A DNA stretch of 39,239 nucleotides from Helochares maculicollis (GCA_033557835.1 JAWQRO010000425.1:1-39239); one strand, 5' to 3'; shown: positions 21,105-31,602, counted from the stretch's first letter. Program-made: numbers and translations. The notes: generated from the sequence alone by a model not told the origin.

Positions 21105-22940
21105 TATTGTAACTAAGGGCGATGCTATAAGCTCACCAAATTCAAATGAATGATACTGACTTAGCACCACGATTCAAAAGAATAACCAAAAGTGAGTTAA
21201 AAAATCTTCTAAAATAAGCTGTAACTAGCAAAATTAGTAATCGCACTTTTAAATCATTCTGTCATAGAATAGTACTCAATGAAATTTGATTTTGTTTGCA
21301 CTTTTGCATCGTGAACTTCAATTAAAATGCCACATATATTCAAGATTATTCTAGAGAAACAAGTTATTTTTTAACATCTACAAAAGATATCACATCTGAG
21401 GAAAGAAACGAATTTATCTTCTATCCTCTACAAAATGTTTTAGCGCCCTCGACGCAGCCAATTCGAGCTTTGCCCTGCAATTAAGAACGTTAACCTAAGC
21501 TTTTAACATCAAAAAGTAGTTTTTTACTAAAAGTACCTTTGCTAAATGAACCGTAAAGAAATGTATCAACAGCATTATTTCACTTATTAACACATAGAAC
21601 TATTATGGTATATAATAAAATGTGTTCATTGACTCTCTGAATAGCGGAGTTTTTCTGTAAATTAGAAGCTCAGGTTGGTGTTTTTAATAAAAGAATAATT
21701 TTGAAAGTAAGACGCTTAGGTTGTAGTTCTTAAGAGCGGAACCTTTCTGGTTGTTAAAAACTTAGGTTGACCCTTTTAATTGAGAGCGAAGCTTGAAACC
21801 GGTATATGAAGCTTACATCTTTTGAAAATGTTAGAAGAAAAAAAAATTCTGGACTAATCATATTTTCATAGTGTAAAGCGTTGAGAAGTAATTTGTTACT
21901 GTTTTCGAAGCAATTTAAAAGTTCGACCATTAATTTCGCTAGGAATTTATTTAATTTATGGTTTGTCCGGAATGTTGTCTGGACAGTCCATATTTTTGTT
22001 TCCGCCTTCAAGTTATAGCGCCTAGAAAATACAATTTATTGTATCAAAGTCTGAAACACTTCGCTTATTAACTTCATAGTGTAAAATTTTGCAAAGACCT
22101 TTCATTATACATTATTGCATGTGTTGAAGAATTCATGTTCTTATAATAAAATTGAATTCTAAGTGGGGTGCAGCTGCCGATTAAATATCATTTTCCAGCT
22201 TATATTCGCACCATAATCATCAAACCGGTTTGTGGAATTAAAGAAAACAAAAGTCTAACATCACAAAAGTATATATTACTGCAAATGTAAAAGTTATTTT
22301 GCTCGAATGATTTTATATTTTGTCGCTGGTCTTACTTTTGATAAGATTATTATGTAGTAGATTGCTATGTTCTTTTATAGGAAATTCTTTGCAAACATAG
22401 TATCTGTGGAGATTTTAGCAAGTAACAATGAGTTTATTAGAGCAAAGAATATATTTTTTGCATCATTATCTAAAGATTATTTTAAAAGACAATGTGTGAG
22501 TGTTCTCACTTTGCGAAAACAGACATTCTATATGACCTAATAAAAAGTAAGGACAAACAAATTGATCCAGCGACTTCTATCGCAGCTATATTTCTCATTC
22601 TAATCCCACCAAATGACTTTACGTACGTCCACACATTTTGTAGAAGATTTAATCGTTTTAAAATGTTCTGGATCATAAAACGATCATTTAGGTCTACATT
22701 ACTAAATGATCATGTAATCCTAATTGAAGTTTTAAAAGCCAAGCAAATATGGAAGCATTAACTTTTAATAGACAAATTAAACTTGTCTTAACAGTTCATT
22801 GAATTTGGTTTTAATTAAACATAGTTGTGGAATATTAGTACTATTCATTTGTTAAATAAATATTAGCCATATGAATGATTTATACTTGTATAGCTGGTAA
22901 AAAACATACTTAAGTTGCATAAATAATACAAATCTATGAG
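21105..22940. other. Extra sequence in copy 2 between mariner and gene B
   Basis: No counterpart exists in copy 1, which passes directly from the equivalent of about 19695 to that of about 22908. It contains a third copy of the 240-bp unit. Two open frames (21754-22011 minus, 22492-22761 plus) have no recognisable domain, signal peptide or splice support and were not called. Confidence 0.5.
21466..21695. repeat. Noncoding dispersed unit, third copy
   Basis: Aligns with 19343-19579 (gttaacctaagcttttaac, atcaacagcattatttcac and agcggagtttttctg landmarks), but is more diverged. A shorter echo of its last part follows at about 21700-21790. Confidence 0.6.
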
Positions 22941-23399
22941 CTAGTAATCATAAAAGCCGAAATCAAGAGGTCTGTAGCCTCCTCTATAAAACCCTTTTTG
23001 GTGATATTGACCATCATAGCCAGCAAGAGGTTCTATTCTCGTACCGCGATATCCATTATCTCCTCTCTCGCTACCAGCATATCCACCGAACGCTCCTCTC
23101 CCGATACCACCATATCCACCCCCAAACCCTCGACCTCGTTGCAGGCGACCACTATAACTTCCCACCCTGGATCCTCCGTAGATGGCAACGATTGGCACAA
23201 TATAAGCGCCAATTATTAATAAGCTCAAGCAGATCAACAACTGCGGAATAAAAACTAGTTATAGATTTAATTCATTAACTTAATAAGGAAATATAGTCAT
23301 TTTTCGGTTTATCACATTCAAAATATTACATGATGTAACAGTTAAGTACGTTTATATAAAATTACACATTTTTGTTTACCTCACCCTAATAAAATTCAT
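22941..23399 (-). CDS. Gene B: secreted Gly/Tyr/Arg-rich protein, GSYSGRLQR motif
   Basis: Exon 1 (23399-23385, MNFIR, donor AGG|GTGAGG) and exon 2 (23240-22941, acceptor TATTCCGCAG) join in phase 0 to give 104 residues. A second donor 5 nt further (GAG|GTAAAC) would give a stop after the junction, so the first is preferred. Residues 1-18 or so (MNFIRLLICLSLLIIGAY) act as signal peptide. The mature part holds GSRVGSYSGRLQRGRGFGG, a GGYGG/GAFGGYAG centre, an Asn/Gln-containing charged section and the end GFYRGGYRPLDFGFYDY. It has no cysteines after the signal. Gene B' (26857-27189) shares the SYSGRLQR core and the FYxxxYxP end. The family is unknown; it is probably secreted or cuticular. The duplicate at 10643-11058 is dead. 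Confidence 0.8.
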
Positions 23400-23476
23400 T
23401 TCCGAATATTATGGAACTAGCACTCTTAACGTCAGGGAAGACCAACTCTAAGTATCGAATATAAGTAAATGCATTG

Positions 23477-23484
23477 ATTTTATA
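23477..23484 (-). promoter_or_regulatory. TATA box of gene B
   Basis: On the minus strand TATAAAAT lies 78 nt upstream of the ATG at 23399. The corresponding sequence is absent upstream of the copy 1 pseudogene. Confidence 0.6.
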
Positions 23485-24290
23485 CTGAAGGATTTTAATA
23501 AAAATTCTTTTCTACTATTCAAGGATTTTCGTTAAAATGCAGTTTATGTATTTTTTGGCAGTATAAAAAATACGTTGTCATCTCATTAATAGCAAATTAA
23601 CAATCTTAAGCGGTATATTAAAATTAGAATTTGACTTTAACGCCTGAGGTCAATTGGATTTAAATTCTCATCTACGATTTTGTTTATTTATGTATAAGGC
23701 TTATGTTTTCGAACTTATATAAATTTTATTTACATTCCTTTATAATAACACATATCTTTAGATGTAGATAATTTACCCAAAACTAAAGAAGATATGCAAC
23801 CTTAATTTTCCGCATAAAGCCCCAAATGGAATATTTCCCCTTATCAAAAATGTTAAAATGCTAAATAAATTACAACTTACTTTTCTTTGTCTGTGCAGTT
23901 TTCATAATTCATTCGTTTTTTTCTTAGTTCAGTTGAGTTAGCTGAATAACTATTAGTGTAATGAAATTGTTTTACCTTTTAATAAATGCATATGAATAAT
24001 TGAAATAATTTCAGCACTTTTTCTCATCAAAGCATACTTTTTTTATAAAATAATGTAGTACTTTGCTTCGCTATTAATTTTCTTTTGCGCTTAAAATCTT
24101 ACCATGCGGATTCTCAGCTATCAATTTGAAGTATAATTCCCCCCTTTAACCATCCTATAATTATATTACTAAATACCCTCGGTAAATTATTCAATATCAC
24201 TGGCGCCAGATATATCCCCATTTCAGTCATCTTTGAGGAGTTTTATCGTTGAGTTGTAAGCACTCTCTTGATTCTATTGTGCTAGTTAAC
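23485..24290. other. Spacer between gene B and odorant receptor, copy 2
   Basis: Contains about 250 bp (23460-23715) absent from copy 1. The rest aligns with 11130-11699 up to the receptor ATG. No gene was seen. Confidence 0.5.
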
Positions 24291-25699
24291 ATGTTGACTA
24301 AACTCAAGCAGTCAGTGGAAGAATTTCTAAATATTCCACCCATTAAAGATTATAACGAAGAGGAAAAATATCAAGATCTAGAGGTTTTGCAAAGTATGAT
24401 CTACTTTGCAAAACTTTATATGGTTTTGCCCAGAAATGGAGAACATTTTAATTATAAAGGAGTTTTTTATTGCTCTCTTGTTGTGTTCCCAATTATGGGC
24501 TGTATAAAACATGTATATATTAATTGGGGCTTGCATTTGCCTCTCCCAGAGTTCATTGAAGATCTTTATGGGGGTTTCGCCATTTTATCAATTAGTGCAT
24601 TATTGGCTACATCTATCGCCAATCCAGAATACATACTGAAGCCTGTCGAGGAATTGAGCAAATTTAAGAAGTTTGGACGACCACGGTTTTTGGAAAACCG
24701 AGATCGAAAACTCAACTTATTTATTTGGCTCAATCAGTTCCTTGCGTGGATCTCAATATTTTCGTATTTTCTCCTAAGTAGACTTGAGATACCTGAATGC
24801 GAAGAAAAACGAAAATCAGGAATCAACAATATTTGCGGGATGTTCATAACCCATTCGTATCCTATTTATATAGATTACTCCCCTATAAAAGAAATTATAT
24901 CCTTAATTGATTTCGTGATCACTGCTATACGTTTTCCTTTTGGTTTATTGATTTGCACTAACGTCTTTGTTATTATCGAGCAAATTATTGTCAGAATCGA
25001 TCATCTTGTTTTGCTGCTTGGAGAAGCGTTTGATGGCGATGAAGAAGAGGTTAAAATGAAATTGAAAAATTGTATAGAATACCATCAGGATATAATTCAG
25101 TAAGTATCTATTAAATAAATGAATACAGATGAATATATAGAAAGATGTCATTTTTCAGGCTGGTAAACCTAATCTCGGCCTATTCCTCCGTAATCATTAT
25201 ACTTCATATCACATTATCACCAATCGTTATCAGTTTCCCTATATATAGTTTGCAACTCCAATTCGCAGCTAAGCCTGTTGTTTACGTAACCATGTATATT
25301 TTTGCGATCTTTATAAGCTGTGTGTCTGGGCAACGTCTTATTGATAAGGTACATCTTAAGAGTTCTATTTTAAAAAATTGTTATTGTTAATAATGTTTAT
25401 ATTTTTCTCATTTTAAATGCATCCCATTTTCAGAACAACGAAATAATTGATGCAATTTACAGCTCTAATTGGTACAATGGCAGCATTGCTATGAAGAAGC
25501 AAACTATATTGATGCTGCTTAGAGCGGAGGAAGGTCTTTTTTTACCAGTGCCTGGTTTTGGAGCGACATCCAATGAAACATTTGGCAATGTAAGTTCCGA
25601 TCGAACTTGAATAAATTGGAAAAATAAAAAATAATTTTTCAGATTATTAAAACTGCTTATTCATACATGGCAGTTATGCGCAGCGCTGAAAACATATAA
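24291..25699 (+). CDS. Odorant receptor (7tm_6 family), copy 2
   Basis: Exons 24291-25099, 25159-25348, 25434-25589 and 25643-25699 encode 403 residues. All four exon lengths equal those of copy 1 (809, 190, 156, 57 nt) and all splice sites are intact. The protein starts MLTKLKQSVEEF and ends IIKTAYSYMAVMRSAENI. Differences from copy 1 are substitutions only. They cluster in the membrane and loop parts of exon 1 (for example YGGFAILSISALLATSIAN for YGGVSVLSISTLLATSLAK) and in exon 2. The conserved C-terminal helix is nearly unchanged, as expected for contact with Orco. Full conservation of frame in both copies, while neighbouring genes decayed, argues that both receptors are under selection. 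Confidence 0.93.
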
Positions 25700-26856
25700 A
25701 TATCATAATATTCTAGCGAACAAAGACTTTAATACAATCTGGATTCGTTAATGTCAATTATTTGCACCACCTAAGGATTTAGTATTAATAAATGAATTCT
25801 AATAAGGCTTCGTTTATCACATTCAATGTCTTTGTTTACCAGTTGGATAGAAAATATATAATACTATATGAAGACAATTATTCACCACAACCTATCTATA
25901 AATAATAAAACCAATGATACTCCAAATTGATGCTTTAAAATAAATCTTCTATTACTCTAAGAACCTATAATTTAATGTCTTTCAGTAGAGTGACATCTTC
26001 AAAATAAGAAATGAAAAGGAATCTTTTTACTCTAGATTTCCGAATGCGATGGACAATATTATAGTGAAGAATATTAAAATTTAAAATGCTTGATCTACCA
26101 GACTTATTTTAATATTACAACAATTACAGATTATTACTTAAATGCGTCAGATTTTTAATGTACTTTGATTGAGATACATTCTGAAAAAAAAATTATTCGA
26201 AATTTGCTCTGCCAAAAATATCACCGCACCAGTGTTGAAACTTTGAGGTAGCCTCTTTAATTCTTATACTACAGAAAACATTACCTTAGATATAATTTGC
26301 TAATAAAATTAAAGCAATTGTGAATGAATCACTAAACTTCGAGTCATCAAGTAGACCAGTTAATAGGTTTTAAAATATTATTTATCAAGGGTTGGCTGCG
26401 ACAATTTTTTGGGAAATTACCTTGTTCTGCAGAGCCTTGCAACTGTTGAACGTATATTCGATATTTTTAAAATCACTGTACCAGCTTAAAACTTACCAGT
26501 TGATGCAACCGCTTTCACTTTTGAGTATGCAACATATATATTCACGACATTGTAAAACAAAATGATACATCTCCGTTTTACAGCTATTTTTTAGATGCTA
26601 TTTATTTATAACTTTGCTTGTTGATAAGCCTTCTATTTTATTATTAATTCACAAAAATCATTATATTATATTAGAAAGCTAGCTGAAAAATTAAGTAGGA
26701 CGCACTTTATTTCTTCATCTATTTTAACTGCATTGGATTCTTAGTCATATCGAAGGAAATTTCCATCGAGTTATCATTCGCTGCAAAAAATTTTAATCAT
26801 TTATCTTGACAATGGCTTTAATAACATCGTACTAATCTGTCAATAAAACTCGGGTA
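25700..26856. other. Noncoding region downstream of receptor, copy 2
   Basis: Collinear with 13140-14000 of copy 1. No open frame is kept in both copies. Confidence 0.5.
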
Positions 26857-27189
26857 TTAATAATAAACATATCGTAATCCATGTACAGGCTGGTAAACAA
26901 TTTGATAAAATTGTCGTTGGTCAAGATTTCTATATCCACCATATGCACGACTTCGTTGTAATCGCCCACTGTAACTTCCTAGTGTTGAGGATCCATCGTA
27001 GGAGTCAACAATAATGGCCTCTGTGTATGCTCCAAGCAATAAGGCAAGAAGGAAGGTCATCAACTACAAAATTATTGCAATCTTGATAAAGTGTCGTAAA
27101 AAAATATTTCGAGGATTAAAGAAACCACAACCTTTTCAAACGAATTTAAAAATTTGCACATTCAGCTTTCTTACCTTAAGGAAATTCAT
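26857..27189 (-). CDS. Gene B': short secreted SYSGRLQR-motif protein
   Basis: Exon 1 (27189-27175, MNFLK, donor AAG|GTAAGA) and exon 2 (27063-26857, acceptor ATTTTGTAG) join in phase 0, giving about 73 residues. The signal peptide is MNFLKLMTFLLALLLGAYTEA. The mature part begins IIVDSYDGSSTLGSYSGRLQ, so it keeps the core motif of gene B, then has a short AYGGYRN stretch and the end QFYQIVYQPVHGLRYVYY. It lacks the long Gly-rich centre of gene B. Shared signal peptide start, exon layout and two conserved blocks make it a paralogue of B. A TATA box lies at 27262-27269. The whole gene is missing from copy 1. Confidence 0.75.
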
Positions 27190-27261
27190 TTTGTTTCAAA
27201 ACCTAACGCTCTCAGTTTCAACACCTAATTCTTTAGTATTGAATTTCACAAATTTAGATTG

Positions 27262-27269
27262 AATTTATA
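27262..27269 (-). promoter_or_regulatory. TATA box of gene B'
   Basis: TATAAATT on the minus strand, 73 nt upstream of the ATG. The aligned copy 1 sequence near 14118-14125 no longer reads TATA. Confidence 0.6.
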
Positions 27270-27670
27270 CTGGAAATTTCAATAATACCAATTCAAGGTA
27301 TTGCTTGGTATTAAAAATATCAACCTATTTGTGTGCCATTGAAATTATTAATAACGATATTATATATTCATTACTATTTCAGTTCAAAATAATTTATATT
27401 TAGCAGCTTAACTGAAGACAATCTTTCTTAGGTGTCGCCTATCCAAGTCAGAATTAATGCTTTTATCATAGATCAAAATTGTAATCAAAAAGAAATGATG
27501 AACCAGAAGCCCTGTACAAAAAAAAATCGCAGTAATGTTTAAATTGATTTATTTTTGACATCAGTAGAATTTCAAATCGAACTTGAAATATCTGACAGTG
27601 GTAACTGTAAAGTAATATCACATAAAGCATGACCACAAAATTTCATTAAAAATTAAAAACTCTATCTTGA
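27270..27670. other. Spacer between genes B' and C, copy 2
   Basis: Collinear with 14130-14520 of copy 1. It contains the 3' flank of gene C. Nothing else was recognised. Confidence 0.5.
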
Positions 27671-28054
27671 TTATCCTAAAAGGCCCCCATTTTTGTATCC
27701 CCCATAAGATCTGTGCCCCCTATAGCCTCCATAGCCGCCGAGTCCGCCGTATCCACCAAGTCCTCCGTAGCCATATCCACCTAACCTTCCATATCCATAG
27801 CCACCGAACCCACCTACGTTTCCATGGCGATATCCTTCGTAGCCTCCAATACCTCCTCCTAAGCCAAATCCGTGGTAGCTTTGCAGTCTATAGCCACTAG
27901 CAAGTCCGCCATAACTACCAAGACCGTATCCACCAATTCCACCATATTCACCATAGCCGCCAACTCCTCCAAAGCCGCCCAAACTAGTTGGGTAAGTATA
28001 AACCCTGGATAAACTAATTAGCAATAAGAAAATAATTCCAAATATAGAAACCAT
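27671..28054 (-). CDS. Gene C: secreted GYGG-repeat protein (copy 2)
   Basis: A single open frame of 127 codons with its own ATG, so no split signal peptide as in most neighbours. MVSIFGIIFLLLISLSRVYT is the signal peptide. The mature chain starts YPTSLGGFGGVGGYG, then has GGYG/GGLG repeats, a less repetitive middle (YRLQSYHGFGLGGGIGG), more GYGYG/GGLGGYGG repeats and an end rich in Arg/Tyr (GHRSYGGYKNGGLLG). It has no cysteine. TATA at 28166-28173, 5' UTR about 85 nt. It is paralogous to the gene at 30330-30740 along its full length. A cuticular or antimicrobial Gly/Tyr-rich protein is the likely class. Confidence 0.85.
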   Translation of the reverse strand: MVSIFGIIFLLLISLSRVYTYPTSLGGFGGVGGYGEYGGIGGYGLGSYGGLASGYRLQSYHGFGLGGGIGGYEGYRHGNVGGFGGYGYGRLGGYGYGGLGGYGGLGGYGGYRGHRSYGGYKNGGLLG

Positions 28055-28165
28055 TTTTGTTGTTATTTAGATATTTAAGCACTACTCAAAGTTTCAACCA
28101 ACTATTGCTGCTAATTATCAGACGAAACTCGGGAGACAAGTAAACAATCCTAGTGAACCCTCTAG

Positions 28166-28173
28166 ATCTTATA
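28166..28173 (-). promoter_or_regulatory. TATA box of gene C, copy 2
   Basis: TATAAGAT on the minus strand, 112 nt upstream of the ATG. The aligned position upstream of the third gene C reads TATATAAT. Confidence 0.55.
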
Positions 28174-28601
28174 CGAATTTTTGGCTGTTTAAAATGCAAA
28201 ATCTCAAGGATTGTTTTGTTTTTTACTAAGATTTCTTCCTTCCTTTATTACTTCTCACCCGGATTACTTCTCGTGAAGCTGAACGATGAAGGCAACACCT
28301 TGTCAAAACTGTGACCTACTGCTGCGCTATGATTCATAATATCTATTTGCGCTCATGAAAATGTGTACCGTAAAAGTTATGAGCGAAATTCGCATATCTA
28401 GTAAATATATTTTATGCATACAAACATGTGTTGATTTATCCTTACACCACTTTTTGGCAGCAATAAAATGTGTTACATAAAAATTAATATTAGTGTACAT
28501 AGTATTATGTCCATTAAACCATATTCTATGCAAGCAGGTTGCTCTGCTCTATGTAGAGGTGAACATGCTGGCCGCAGTATAAAGTAAAATTGTTTCATTG
28601 A

Positions 28602-29037
28602 TTAATGATTTATGAGTGTGCTGTTGCTAAGATCTAAAAAGCTTTTCTCGATGTTTTCTTCATCACATACAATTTTAGGGCAGCATAATGGGAACGGCTT
28701 CTCTAAATCAGCAGGAACAACTCTACAGGGAGTCATAAGAGAACAACTAAAATTTTAATTGAATGGTGGGATTCATACTTCGCGTCAATTATCCTACCCT
28801 GTATAATAAACATCAAAAACATTCAGCAACGGCACATTGATCTGGGAATCTGATGGTTTCTCCAACGGGCAATTTAGCTCCTTTAATCATGGACGGAGTG
28901 CAGTGCCCGAGGAAAGGTCCTTTATGAATTTCTGAAGCAACCCAACAATGTGCAGCAGCTACTACACCGATGATAATTAAGGCGGAAAAGTAAATTTTCT
29001 TATTTTTGATTAATTCAACTTGATTAGACGCAAACAC
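28602..29037 (-). pseudogene. SVWC (Vago-like) pseudogene
   Basis: Counterpart of the intact gene at 31221-31602. Exon 1 (to 28798) keeps HCTPSMIKGAKLPVGET and DQCAVAEC, but then shows a 7-nt deletion relative to the intact gene that brings TGA right after AECF. Exon 2 (from 28746, acceptor AATTTTAG) still reads a clean second half with CC and VC pairs (PFPLCCPKIVCDEENI) down to a stop at 28602, but in a frame that can no longer be reached. The codon aligned with the start Met of the intact gene is AAG (28999-29001). A new upstream ATG would add 12 residues before the signal sequence. The predicted product lacks the last five of eight domain cysteines. Confidence 0.82.
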
Positions 29038-30329
29038 ATAACACGGATAAAGCGCTTAGCTCAGTAATTGATAATGAGTACAGTTAACTTTGTTCTTATC
29101 GCAATTTATATTGATACAATTTTTAACATTAGATTGAGCCAATAATAAATTTACCTTGTAGATGTGCCTCTATGTATTCTTCTCACCTAAATAAAATATC
29201 ACAAAAATTCTTACCAAGTTAACGAGGCGGAAAGTCTGCATATTTTCTATCAATACTAACCAGATTCAAGAGGAACTATATTTCAAAACAAGGATCATTC
29301 TGGTTCTTTAAGCGTTTCCTATTGACTCGTACAAAACATCTTACGTACTTATAATGATACCTTGAAGGACATTCTTAGAGAACACACAATTGATACTTTT
29401 TAAAATACTTTCAAATATATAATTTGAATTGAAATAAGTATTAAATAGAGTGCACAAATATTTATACAACTATAAATATTTTGGTCAACTATAAGTTTAT
29501 TAACAATAGTAGTAATTCTTTTGCCGACAATAATATCCCACTGTATTTGTACTATAACAATTGGTATGTTTTAAAGAATAGGGCTAAGTGTGTCAAAAGG
29601 TGTATTATTTGTTGTTTCACATGTTGAGCGAGTTATAAATAGGTAAGAGTGTGTTTTGTTTAATGTAGCTTGTAATCATAACTCTTAAACTGTCATTGAT
29701 ATCTACCGGACTTTGTATGTTTATCCAAAGAATACAATGAAAAGCAAGATTTAATCAACTTCAAATTTTTACGTTTCACTATTGGAAACAATTTGACCTG
29801 AAAAATATAGAATAAAGAGACATGAAACAATTGGGATGTAATTTCTGGTAATGAAAAATACTCAAACAAAAATAATGTTCCATGCCTTTAAGGTGTTATG
29901 CACTTCTTCTGAAATGATCAAAATATTAGAATAAATAGTCGAAGTATCTGAAATTGTCTCAAAGCATTTGTACTAATTTAATTGAAGTTTAGCCTATTAA
30001 AAGATAAACAAGCTCCAATGTTTCGCCAATATCATCTAAAATAATTTATAAGTTAAGCGAGAACTTGCGATGGATACTTTCAAAAAGACTCCAATTTCTC
30101 TGATGAAGAAATACTGCGAACATGGCAAAACAGAAAAAAACAGATTTAATAACGTGTAGAATATTGTGGCTTTATCATTTTGTTGATAAAAAAGTACACC
30201 CTTATAGCTTAAAGAAATATTTATTTTTGAGATCAGTATATGTGGAAATGAAAATCACTAAATCTAGCAGTATCACATTCGACATAAACACAAGTACAGT
30301 TTAGTGCCTAAAAAACAATTTCAGCTTGT
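29038..30329. other. Intergenic, no gene recognised
   Basis: AT-rich DNA between the SVWC pseudogene and the third gene C. The only longer frame (30122-30304, plus) has no features of a gene. Confidence 0.55.
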
Positions 30330-30740
30330 TTAGCCTAAAACTGATCCATGCTTGTATCCTCCATAAGATCTGTATCCTCTATAGCCTCCGTAGCCACCAA
30401 GTCCTCCGTAACCACCGAGTCCTCCGAAGCCACCAAGCCCTCCGTAGCCATAACCGCTAAGTCCTCCATGTCCATAGCCGCCGAATCCACCTACAGTTCC
30501 ATGACCATAGCCTCCATAGCCACCAATGCCTCCTCCTAAGCCTAGCCCATGATAACTTTGAAGTCCGTAACCACTATAGCCAGCGCCAAGTCCACCATAA
30601 CCTCCAAGCCCGTATCCACTTAGTCCACCGTATCCACCATAGCCACCTAATCCCCCAAAACCACCAAGACCAGTTGGGTATCCATAAACAGCCCCTAAAC
30701 TAATTGCTAATAAAGAAACAATTGCTAATTGATGGGCCAT
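30330..30740 (-). CDS. Gene C: secreted GYGG-repeat protein (third copy)
   Basis: An intronless open frame of 136 codons. Signal peptide MAHQLAIVSLLAISLGAVYG, then YPTGLGGFGGLGGYGGYGGL and long GGYGG/GLGG repeats, the shared SYHGLGLGGGIGGYGGYGHG middle block and the end GYRSYGGYKHGSVLG. It is slightly longer than the copy 2 gene because of extra repeat units, and more regular, with fewer Arg/Ser interruptions. TATA at 30844-30851. The upstream 250 bp also align with the region upstream of the copy 2 gene. It stands head-to-tail with the intact SVWC gene, which mirrors the arrangement of the copy 2 gene and the SVWC pseudogene. Confidence 0.87.
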   Translation of the reverse strand: MAHQLAIVSLLAISLGAVYGYPTGLGGFGGLGGYGGYGGLSGYGLGGYGGLGAGYSGYGLQSYHGLGLGGGIGGYGGYGHGTVGGFGGYGHGGLSGYGYGGLGGFGGLGGYGGLGGYGGYRGYRSYGGYKHGSVLG

Positions 30741-30843
30741 TTTTGTAGTTCTTAGTTAGGTATTTTACCACTATTATTCACTTAACTGCTGCTGTTCATA
30801 CAAAACTTGCAGAACATCTATAAAATCTTGGTGGACCTCCCAG

Positions 30844-30851
30844 ATTATATA
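30844..30851 (-). promoter_or_regulatory. TATA box of third gene C
   Basis: TATATAAT on the minus strand, 104 nt upstream of the ATG, in a block conserved with copy 2. Confidence 0.55.
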
Positions 30852-31220
30852 CGAATTTTTGACTATTTGAAATGCAAAACCCCAAGGATTGTTATGTATG
30901 TACTTAGATTTCTTCCTTCCTTTATTACTTCTCACCCGAATTACTTCTCTTGAAGCCGAACCATGAAGGTAACGCTTTGTTGCGTCTGTGACCTACTGCT
31001 ACGCTGTGATTCATAGCAACCGGTAACTACACCCATGAGAATTTGTACATTTAATATAATGAGGAGATTCGCTTATCTTCTCTATATATTTATGCATTCA
31101 CACAAATATTATTTTATGACTTTATTTTGAATATAAAAATATGTTACATAATGGTGTAGGTGTATTCTTCAACAACATTCATTTGCTTTACACAATGATT
31201 CTAATTAAAGATGTGAGTGT

Positions 31221-31602
31221 CTAGTTTTCCACAATATTTTCCTCGTCACAAACGATTTCATAGCAACAGGCTGGGAAAGGCTTTCTCAAATCACCTGGCA
31301 ACAAGGTACATGGAGATCTAACGCGCACAGGAGCACAACTGAAATATGAATTTTGTAGAGCTTTTCTAACATTAACGCTAAACATCTTACCCTCTGTAAT
31401 CGACATCTCCATTCGATAGACATTTTGCAACAGCACATTGATCTGGGAGTCTCATGGTTTCCCCAACGGCCAATTTAGCTCCTTTAATCATGGAAGGAGT
31501 GCAGTACCCATCGAAAATACCTTGATGTTCCTCTCGGCCAACCCAACAATTACCAACCGCAACAATGACGGCGAAAACTAAAACCAAACAAATAATTTTC
31601 AT
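31221..31602 (-). CDS. Secreted single-domain von Willebrand factor C protein (SVWC, Vago-like)
   Basis: Exon 1 (31602-31391, donor AGG|GTAAGA) and exon 2 (31338-31221, acceptor ATATTTCAG) join in phase 2 to give 109 residues. MKIICLVLVFAVIVAVGNC is the signal peptide, with a following WVGREEHQG. The domain has eight cysteines after the signal in the order GYC, DQC, AKC, GC, PC, CC, VC, with the typical PACCYEIVCDEE end; this fits the arthropod SVWC family. Members such as Drosophila Vago are small secreted proteins induced by infection or stress. Whether this one is antiviral, antibacterial or nutritional in role cannot be told. Its decayed paralogue lies at 28602-29037, and each stands directly upstream of a gene C. 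Confidence 0.92.

Larger units (their letters stand above)
15123..28308. repeat. Tandem segmental duplication, copy 2 (about 13.2 kb)
   Basis: Collinear with 6050-15122. It is longer because it holds a mariner (19806-21102), about 1.9 kb of sequence between the mariner and gene B, a roughly 270-bp insertion (17079-17352), about 250 bp upstream of gene B, and gene B'. Order: gene A broken, mariner, gene B intact, odorant receptor intact, gene B' intact, gene C intact. Beyond 28308 the sequence continues into an SVWC pseudogene, which copy 1 does not have. Confidence 0.88.

Noticed and set aside
22492..22761. 89-codon plus-strand frame in copy 2 specific DNA
   Set aside because: No recognisable domain, promoter or paralogue. 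The length is compatible with chance in AT-rich sequence.
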